From Amoebophrya sp. A120 (lineage: Eukaryota > Sar > Dinophyceae > Syndiniales > Amoebophryaceae), in NCBI GenBank assembly GCA_905178155.1, contig CAJINV010000011.1:891982-955981 (forward strand): DNA of 64,000 nt. The letters run 5' to 3'. Below are positions 55,650 to 64,000 of the stretch, one piece after another. How positions within the stretch are numbered: the first letter of the stretch is position 1; the number at the start of each line of letters is the position of its first letter. The notes under the pieces are model-generated. The model did not search any database. It was not told the origin of the DNA and saw only the letters and a program-made list of their open reading frames with translations. The position numbers and the translations under genes were made by a program.

Positions 55650-58600
55650 TCGTGTTTTCAGGAATGGAAACTTGCCAAAATTATCTTATGAACAGACCTA
55701 CAAGGAGGAGCCAACGAGAAGAAGCACTACAGCGTGGCGTTTTTCTTTTGTGGCGGTGGTCCCCCTTCTTATGGTCTTTTTGCCTTCTTTTTCCTGAAAA
55801 TTACGTAAAAAAGATCGTTTCAAGTATGAGTTCCACGAAAAGTAGTAAGTATAAAAAACATTGAAATATTACAAAAAAAAATGTCGATCGAATAGAAAAG
55901 TAGTCCCTCGTGCACCACTCCTAAGGCGATGTTGTATCTTGGTCGATTTGATATTGATGGCTTTCCTCCGGGGGCCAAATTATTTTTCCAGCAATTCTTC
56001 CGGGTAAGTACCCGGTACTACCGTTGCTTCCACCTGCTTCACTCTGAGGCAGGCGGATACTCAATACATTTTGATTTGTAGAAGTTATTTTAGGATCCTA
56101 AAATAGAAAACCACTCACTCTGAAGTCTGTGGGATCTTCCGGAGTTCACTTTCTACGGGATTTTGATAGACTCACCACCTTCGTAGATGTCCTCGTTAGC
56201 ACAAGGCAGTGGTTGGCGAGATCATACTCATGCTTCAGCACCCAGTAGCAAATCAAAACAACCCTCTCACCACGAAAAATACCACACCAGATTTTTTGCG
56301 CTCCAAGTCTAGTAGATTTGGACAGCAAAAAATGGTGGCAGCGTAATTATATGACCATGACGAGGACGAAGGCCACACGGTGGGTATACATTTACCGTTA
56401 GATTCTGCCTTTTTAGGTCGGACAAAAGGGCGGGCGGGCGTGTTGTTTCATCAGTGAGGTCCCGTCCGCGCCACCCCCGACTTGCTACGAGATGGAAAAC
56501 GAAAACCACAAGCACCTGAGAATAAAGAAAGGAAATAGAAAGTCCGTGGATCGACAAAAATCGGCATATTATAACTGCCCCGTGCTCGTCTAGCAGCTGC
56601 TGTAAGGTGCTTTCAGCAGCGACGACGCTACTATACGAAATACGAGCTAATTACGAATTACTTTAAGTAGATAGATTTTGACGTGAAGAAGTTTCTCCTT
56701 TTCCCCTATATTGCGAAGACCCTGACCTCCCTCTGTAATTAAAAAGAGTTACTCTAAAATTTCTGTTGAATGGAATTTTGAGAAGCAAGGAAGTAGTACC
56801 ACGTCATTTGCATCGCAACTGGCGGAAGGTATTTTCACCCGGCGACGTACTATTCGAAAACAGTCGGTAGATGATAGAAACGAGGAAGGACGGGGCTTTC
56901 ATATATGTTTCGAATATAATAACGCGAGGCCATTATACTACATCTGCTGCGTCCTGGTGTCGGAAATGAAGGAATTACGGCTCCTGCGCCACGACCTGCT
57001 GTATCGCCGCACTCCTGAAGAAAACTATCGGAACACGACAACGGACGAAACGATAACTTTCCCGAACAAAAGTGAGTTTTTTTCTGGATTGCGAAAAATG
57101 ACCTGGCTATGTACGTGGTGCGGTAAGTAGAATGTATGAAGTCCTCTTCGTCTGTGCAGATCACAAACGGATCGATGAAGCCAACTTAACAACGACTAGG
57201 AGCATTGAAGGCGAAGAGGATAGGTTCGAGCTAGATGCAGGGGCGCTGGTCGGCAGTTGGTCCTCGTGCATTGGACAATCACGAAGTCTTTAGCTTTACT
57301 ATTTTGAATTTCCCAATGGGGCGTAGCTTGGGTGTAGTAGAAAATAATTTAATCAAGAAAAAAAAAGCTAACGATTGACTTTCGAAGTAATGACGAGAGC
57401 TGCTGGTTACTAGACTGTAGTCTTGACGTCGAGGCTGTGTTTTTGATAGATCTCGAACTTCTTGAGAATAAATTCAGTTGCTGCAGTTTGTTGCTTGCGC
57501 TGCCAGTTTTGGACCTTCAGGACGACAAAAGTTCTTTGCTGTACTTGCTTCTGCGGATGAAATTTACTGTTTCACCGAAAGGTTGTTGCTGTTGCATTGC
57601 TTCCTCGACTTTCTTCGATACTTGAGCTTTATTGTTCGTGAGCTTTGTTTTTGAATGCATTTTAGCGTTGTTAGTTTTTCTTCTGCATTTGTATCGAGTT
57701 GGAATTAATTTCTTCTCGCGTATTCCCTTTTGCGGGTAGGTTCGGTTGGGTGTAACTCGCACACCAGGAGTGGTTTGGGTGTAAACCAAGAGCGCACATT
57801 AAGTACGAAGTATATGGAATCCCAACTAGGGCGGCGAGTGTAGTGTTAACTCAACATTGAGTGTAAAAACAAGAGCCAAGCTAAAAGCACTGCCATCAGA
57901 ACAACCAGGGTGTAACTCCCTTTCTGCTAACTCTTTCGAAAAGAAGGTCAAGCGATGTTTTTTCGGTCGCTGCGAATTGACCGAATAGAACACTTGGAAA
58001 ACCAAAATAGGCAGCTTGTTGGCACATGATCTTGTGCGAAACTATCTTCAATTTGTCACTGGTTGTCGCCGTCCCGCTGCAGTGCGAAATTCTCGTGCTG
58101 TCAGCATATCCATATGGTTTTTTTAGTTCTGGGTTTGTTTGTTTGCTTTGCCCGTGTTTCGTGAAGTCAACTGTTTGAAGCTAAATTATTCGTATCCACC
58201 GAAATGGAGTCGTGAAGTCGAGCGAGCGTCTGAGAAGTACAACTAAGTTGAGGGCTCACTACTTGCAGGGGCGACATCGGATAAGTTAGTTGCGTTTCTT
58301 CGTGCGGCGGTTCGCAGTCGTCGTCGTGCTCTGCCGCTGTGATTTTGAAGTGCCTCGATCGCCTCGACGAGGAGAGAAACTAGACCAAGTGCCCTGGGAA
58401 ACAGGGAGGAAAATGAACTGTTTATTCTGTGTGGGAGCCGTATCTGCCCTGGAACAGCGGAAGATCATCATCCTATCTTTGAAGGGTGCATGGATACAAC
58501 TTCCTACTAGGGATACCGAAAGGGAGTCTCGAGTAGTTGTTGGGTCCTCACGAACAGACCAACGTACCTACGTGTGCGCATAGACCATCTATCGAAGTGC

Positions 58601-58676
58601 GTGATAAAAATTTCGTGTCAACAACGAACACACAGCAGTTCTTGTACGAGGAAAGAACTTGTTTTACAAAACCATC
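55650..58676. other. Intergenic region, no supported gene
   Basis: About 3 kb, the largest gene-free stretch outside the inverted-repeat element. Short frames only. Contains a perfect 20-bp palindrome at 56086-56105. The last few hundred bases are probably the leader of the next gene. Confidence 0.55.
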
Positions 58677-61600
58677 ATGATGCAGCCGTTCCTGGATTCT
58701 TTCATCGACGAGGACTTGCACGACGACGATGCCGACCTCGAGGACGTCATCCGGCGGTACAAGGAGAGCAAAAACAACAAGAAGAAGCAGCACCAGCAAA
58801 ACAATTCCCACTCACAAGCGTCCTCGAATTCCGGCACTGCAACCTCCTCCGCCGGCGCCAACACGCGCGCGACCTCGGCCCCAAACCACGGCGCGTCCCG
58901 GGTCACGCCCACCTCAGCGACCAGTTTCTCCACTTTCGCTACCGGGGGCGGCGGAGGCGGGCTCGGCGCGAGCAGCAATGGCACGACTAGTGGGAACAAT
59001 AATTACAGTAACCCAAGACGGCTATACAGCGCGCACGCTGCCGCCGCTTCCTCGACTAGTACGACGTCTGGGGGTGGTGCGGGGCGGAGTGCGGCCGGTG
59101 GGGGAGCAGGAACTGCTGGCGGTGGTGGAAGAACTGGGATAATTACAGGCAGTAAAACAACAAGCGCTACAAGTTCCGTAGCAAAGACCGGTGCAGCCAC
59201 TGCCACTGGAGATGTTACGAAACATCATTCACAAAGGGGTGCTGCAAAAGCTGCAGGACCATTGGCGGAACAGATGCACGACCCGCCAAAAAGTACAACA
59301 GGAATAAATACTAAAAAAGCCGTAGCCGACGACCGGTACAACAGCTTCGAACCAATACTTCCGCCTGCTCCAGCTTCCGCGGCTTCGCCAGCCGCGCCTA
59401 TCGACATCCGCGCCGCGCCGAGCTCCAGCTCCCGGGCGGCGTTGCGGCCGGTGAGTGCGCGGGTCAACCGGGGGAACAGTGCGAGGGCGGCGGCGATAAA
59501 CAGCAGCGGCAACCAGGAACAGGCTCCAGTGCCATCTGGCAGGAAAGAAGGAGCTGCAGGACCGAGTGCTGCTAGTGATGATCGAAATAATAACAGCAGT
59601 ACTACAACTGTTCAAGCCGCGTCTGCAGTTATCACTACATCCGCAACTGCCGGTGCAGGTCCGCCGAGTGCGCGCAGTCTTGGCTCTTCCGCAAAAATGA
59701 GGGTTGTGACCGAGCCTGTCTTGGTAGCCGCGCCGGTTCTTGTGCCGGGAGGTGGTGGATCCGACGCAGCAGGTTATCATGGGGGTTCGTCCTACACGAG
59801 AACTCCAGGAGGAGGAGAAACACGATCAAAGTCACCGCTTATTCCTGCCGCTGGAACAACAAGCACACAACTCACGCCAACACTTCCTCCACCAACATCG
59901 CAACCCAGACAAACTCCTTCCGGGGGCTCCGTGGTCACCGCAGGAAGCACGCCAGGTGGTGGCGTTGGTGGTGGTGGGGGTGCAGTACCTCCGCCGAGTC
60001 GGCCCCCGACGGTGCCGCCTTCGAGTACGAGCAAAACTGGTACAACAACGTCTTCAGGGCTTAATATCAGCAGAGGTGGAGGCACGAGGACTCCGGGATC
60101 AGGTGGGCGAGGACCAAGTACAACAGAAGGTGGTCCTTCTACTGGCCCAGGAACTACTAGACTAGGGAACAACCCGCCAACATGCGGCCCGCCGATTCTC
60201 TTCTCGTCGGATCAAGAAGTTCTTGTCGCGGACCAAGACCATCTTCAAACCGGCAGTATTAAACAAGCAGCCGATCTGATGATCTCTGGCACGAGTAGAA
60301 GCCACTCGTACGGGGAACAACAAGATCCCAACTACAACTCCGAGTCCGTGCACCAGGCCTCTTCGGTCTTCGCCGCATCCCGAAGCAGCTCCAAGGTGGT
60401 GGAGCAGCGAAGTAAATTGCCGTCCACGGTGACGAACTTGCTGCAGATCCGGAAACGGTCGCTAGTTCCCCTCTCGGAGAAAACGAAACAGCAGGGGATC
60501 GTGGAAATCAACCAGCAGACCGGGAAAACACCACTGCAGCTCGCGTTTCAGCGCCAGATCGAGACGTTGGCGGCCGCGCCAAGTCCGGACAAGAATGAGC
60601 TGTTCGAGGTGAAAACCTTTTTCGATTTACGAGACTACGACCTCGGGGACGTGCAAGAGAACCGACACGAACGGCCGGCGGGGTCGCTGCGGAGCATCTA
60701 CTTGTTCTACGCTAGGCTGTACGAGAAGCTGGTATGACTGTGATGTTCATGAATTTGATAGATGAAAGAAAAGGAAAACTACTTTATTAAACCTTTTCTT
60801 TGAGTTCTATGCGATTGCTTTTGTTGCACTGTGAAATTATTTCCTATTCGTAGACAAATACAAAACATAAACCATCCCTCACGCAAAATCCTATAACTCA
60901 GATCGCGAAGCAGAACGGCAGCGACGTCGCGTTCTTCGGACCCGCCTATTTCGAGGAGTTCAACGACGAGTCCGTTTTTCCCACGAGAATCGACGTCGCG
61001 GACACCCGCGCACTGACCATGCGCGAAATTCTGGATTTCAGCGCGGACTTCGGCCTCCGTCCGCACCGCGTCGGGATCCGGGACCTGGAGCAGTGCTACA
61101 TGGCCGCGTACCGCAACGGGGCGTCGGACCAGCACACGGCGTTCGAAACCAGTCCCGGGCTGACGTACCACGAGTTTCTGCAGTTTCTCGTGTTTCTCGC
61201 GGACGTGCTGGACCAAAACGCGGCCAAGGACAAGCTGTGCATGCGGTCCCCCTGGCTGGGCAGGTTGCAGCGCACGAAGAGGTTCGCGGCGCAGTTGCAA
61301 TTGTCCAACGTGAAGAAGGTGCGGACGAATCTAGTGGACATCTGGCGCCGGACGCACTATACCAAATGTAAAAATGTCTGGGTCTGGAAGAATGCAACTT
61401 GTCATGCTAAATCTGAAGCATGCAAAAATCTGTGTTGCGTGATTACCAAAAGTCGTCCAGTTTTGACCAACTCGGGAGGATGTTTCTCATGCAGGATAGG
61501 CATGCTAGAACTCTCACACAATCTGTCATGCTATGTCCTACATACGCATACCAGACCTCATGGGTCATGGAAAACCTGCATGACAAGTCTAGCACTCTTC

Positions 61601-62331
61601 CAGACCCAGACATTTTTACATTTGATACACTACTGGAAACTCGACGACCCCGATACGGACCTGAAGAAGGTCGCGAAGATCCTGGCCCAGAATTGCATCC
61701 CGAAGACGCGGATCAAACCCCTGTTTAAGGATGGTATAGTGTGATAATGTATTGCGTCACCGGCACGGATGACTTTGATGTGTACTATCTTTGACCCTGG
61801 GCGTTTTCCGTGTAAAGAGCAACTTCTACTACCATCTTCATTCGTGTTTATCACTACAAATAACCCCCTACAGACGCGTCCCGCCAGGGCTCTTCCCCCG
61901 ACGACGTCGCTTCGTGCACCAACTACCTCGAGAAGTTCACCTGGTCGGGCGACGGCCCGACGTGGGAGGCCTTCCCCCTGCCCTACCTGGACATGGGGGT
62001 GTCTAATATCAAGTGCAAAAATGTCTGGGTCTGGAAGAATGTAACTTGTGATGCTGCGTTTGAAATCCAAAAAGATCTGTATTGCATGAGCAGCAAAGAG
62101 AAGGCAACGAACATTTGCTTCGCGGAGAGGGTATTTGCCATGCGCGATAGGCATCAAGAAGGCCTCAAAAAATCTGTGATGCTAGGGCATGCATCACAGA
62201 CGTCAGGGCTCATGCAAAATGTGCATGACAAACTCCCCAAGTCTTCCAGACCCAGACATTTTTACATTTGATATCTAAGGTCGGCGAGCGAAAATCCTTC
62301 AAGATCGCGCTGACGAACAAGGCGACGCACT
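58677..62331 (+). CDS. Large protein with disordered N-terminus and ASH/MSP-like segment, probably flagellar (3' end not determined)
   Basis: Exons 58677-60731, 60902-61359, 61633-61733, 61874-62006 and 62279-about 62331 join in frame; the next exon is not found before the window ends. The start is the first of two adjacent ATGs (MMQPFLDSFIDEDLHDD). Residues ~30-600 are Ser/Thr/Gly/Ala/Pro-rich and likely disordered. The folded part starts near GSLRSIYLFYARLYEKL and includes MREILDFSADFGLRPHRVGI, LTYHEFLQFLVFLADVL (EF-hand-like helix pattern without a clear calcium loop) and WKLDDPDTDLKKVAKIL. The last visible exons read LPYLDMGVSKVGERKSFKIALTNKATH, matching the start of an ASH/MSP-type beta domain as in HYDIN-like ciliary proteins. 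Flagellar function is inferred from that segment only. Two family D introners and two GT-AG introns interrupt it. Confidence 0.6.
61360..61627 (+). mobile_element. Introner, family D
   Basis: 268 bp. Starts TACCAAATGTAAAAATGTCT (TAC instead of TAT) and ends AGACATTTTTACATTTGATA. Perfect duplication CACTA (61355-61359 and 61628-61632). Removal gives RRTHYWKLDDP. Confidence 0.88.
62007..62273 (+). mobile_element. Introner, family D
   Basis: 267 bp. Starts TATCAAGTGCAAAAATGTCT and ends AGACATTTTTACATTTGATA. Perfect duplication TCTAA (62002-62006 and 62274-62278). Removal gives DMGVSKVGERK. Second family D copy in the same gene. Confidence 0.88.
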
Positions 62332-62536
62332 TATCCTGAGCAAAAACGTACCCACACCAGAGTTCTAATGCAGATTTGCAAAGACAGGAAGACTTGTAAT
62401 GCGCATCCCCATGAGAGCCATTTTCAGTCGTGTTTTGGGATTTGTGATGCTGTGAACAGGATGAGCAGATGAATCTGTGATGCGGCTGCACTTGCTAACC
62501 TGCACTACAGTGCAGAGTGCAACTTGTCATGCGTGA
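62332..62536 (+). mobile_element. 5' portion of a family B introner, 3' end absent from window
   Basis: Starts TATCCTGAGCAAAAACGTAC after the exon sequence GCACT, matching the family B terminus at 5242. About 200 bp of introner-like interior follow, with ACTTGTAATGC, TTTGTGATGC and AACTTGTCATGCGTGACT; the last word occurs inverted inside the 5242 element. No matching inverted terminus or second GCACT-flanked ATA end is found up to 64000. Confidence 0.65.
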
Positions 62537-64000
62537 CTCACAGCGCATGGAGAAGCCCGGGACAAGCGCATAGACGCAGAAGGCAGTGGAGGTGGAGTTC
62601 GACTAATCTCGGCTCGCGCAGTCCGGCAGCGAGACGAACGGCGCACCAGCCCGAGCGGAGCCATGCAGAAATCGACCAGCAATGGTGGCGGAGCCCCGCA
62701 TGGACACCATGGTCGCCGTTGGCGATCACAATCTCGCCACCGAAAGCGAGGAAGAAGCGAGTCGCGCGAACGACAAGCCAAGCGACATAAGACCGGGGGG
62801 AGAACGGAAGCGACCACCGGACCGGTCGGCCACGGCGAAAGCATCCGACGGCCGGCCCAAACTACATCAGCCCAGCACAACCTGCCGAACGCCGCGCACG
62901 GGGATGTTGATCAGCCATCCGGCCAGCAGCACGGGACCAAACCACCCCTAACCAAGAAGGCCATCCAAGAACTAATTGACGAGGAAACGTATGAGGCGGA
63001 AAATGGAAACCCGGAGGGCGTCGACGCGTTACAACTGGCGCTCCGGTTGAGACGCAGGCTAAAGAAATCCGGCTGCCCGCAACGAAACATCCGAAGAGCG
63101 GTAGAGACCATTAGCCTAGGGCTGGAGGAAAACAGAAAACGCCTGCCGCAGGCCATCGAGCTGGCGCTGCAGCACGCCTACATGCCACCCGGCCAATCGT
63201 TCCCCGACCAGCAGGGGGCGCCTGCCGCAGGGGTAGCGGGGGCAGCGGAGGACTCGCCCGCTGAGTCCAGCAGCACCGGCGACAGCAGCACGGAGACGTC
63301 CTCTTCAGAGGAGGAAATAGTTGTTGGCGGAGACCCGAGCAGAGCTAGCAATCACGGAGTAAAAACAGAGGACGAGACGGCGGTAGGGGGAAATGCCTCA
63401 CGAGTAACTGCTACCGAGGAGAAGCGGGTGGTGGATGTCGACTTGACGGGCGAAGACAGTCAGTCGGGGGACCGCGACGGCGGCCCCACTACCGAGGGCG
63501 ACCCCCCCAGGGGCGACAAAAGGGGTGGCGAGCCCATCAACGAGAAGGCGGCCCTGCAGGAGCGGAGCGGAGCTAGAGCGCCGGCGAACGCAAACCCCTT
63601 GGCCCAGCCGTGGCCGCAGAGAACGGACCGGCCCCCCAAGGCTTCCGAAGCGCCCGGGCCCAGCGCGGACGACGTCGTGCGCAGCCTCGCGGAATCTCTA
63701 CCCAAAATCACAGCAGTGCAAGAGGACGCCTCACGTGCCGGGGAGCCAAGCAGTACAACCCTGTTTGGAGGACACGTTGCTGCAAAACTCGACAAGGAGC
63801 GTGCAGATAGAGCAGAAGAAAAGCGACAGCAACTCCTCGGCCGCCACCGGAGCTTCCAGACCGGGGAGGAAGAGACTGTTGTTGCGGGGGAGCTCGACCG
63901 GCACAAGGCGCGCGAGACGGCCGCACGCGTTCGGGGCATTGTCGCAGCAAATGGGGGTGGCGCACCAGCAGCACTACAGCGCCCGATCTTAGGCCTATTG
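62537..64000 (+). CDS. Long open frame inside the introner, element-encoded protein candidate (partial)
   Basis: A single frame is open from 62537 to the window end without a stop (first ATG at 62663, MQKSTSNGGGAPHGH; at least 446 codons). Composition is unlike the host genes around it: high GC, rich in Arg, Gly, Glu and Ala, no introner. A basic N-terminus (RHRKRGRSESRERQAKRHK) is followed by a compact helical-looking block (TKKAIQELIDEETYEAE, LQLALRLRRRLKKSG, IELALQHAYMPPG) and a long acidic, probably disordered part. It resembles in style a retroelement Gag/ORF1 or a transposon accessory protein, but I see no catalytic motif in the visible part. It lies inside what should be an intron of the flagellar-like gene. 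Confidence 0.5.

Noticed and set aside
62537-62880. Minus-strand open frame of 117 codons
   Set aside because: Shadow of the longer + strand frame that runs to the window end.

Overview
The window looks like nuclear DNA of a dinoflagellate-lineage protist, most probably a Syndiniales parasite of the Amoebophrya type. Three things point there. Every convincing gene lies on the + strand. The proteins are eukaryotic (RPAP3-like, ABCC transporter, TPR-prefoldin, KH, METTL21-like, alpha-carbonic anhydrase). Most telling, the genes are interrupted by short repeated introns shaped like DNA transposons: ends TAT...ATA, terminal inverted repeats, and 5-bp target-site duplications at the exon junctions. 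This matches the introner elements described from Amoebophrya genomes. The species call is inference from these features, not from a database match.

Layout, all on +: RPAP3-like C-terminus (1-518); a small conserved-looking protein in four exons (1567-2478); a full-length ABCC-type transporter in eleven exons with eight introners (3707-10633); a GT61-like type II membrane protein (11530-14233); a large Ser/Glu-rich secreted protein (14762-18004); a METTL21-like methyltransferase (19044-20405); a tandem SnoaL-like protein (22215-24305); an unknown six-exon gene with three introners (24716-27312); two small unknown proteins (27837-28520, 29140-29823); a TPR-prefoldin fusion (31222-32559); a Pro/Cys-rich secreted protein (33077-33928); a small membrane protein (34368-35154); a secreted C-type lectin (35607-36712); an alpha-carbonic anhydrase with two introners (37486-39479). 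Then comes a 2.9-kb element with ~66-bp inverted repeats and 9-bp target duplications, filled by a GC-rich minisatellite (39654-42563). It is followed by a giant Asn/Gly/Ser-rich protein with a KH-like domain (44713-55649), a probable flagellar protein with an ASH/MSP-like segment (58677 to about 62331), and a truncated introner whose interior leads into a long open frame running off the window (62332-64000).

I count 20 complete introners and one incomplete one. They fall into about ten families by terminal sequence, and nearly all carry the same internal words TTTGTCATGC / TTTGTGATGC or their complements. Removing each element plus one copy of its 5-bp duplication restores the reading frame. 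The transporter model built this way totals 4809 nt, exactly 1603 codons. Ordinary GT-AG introns occur in the same genes, and some carry the same internal words, which suggests they are older introners.
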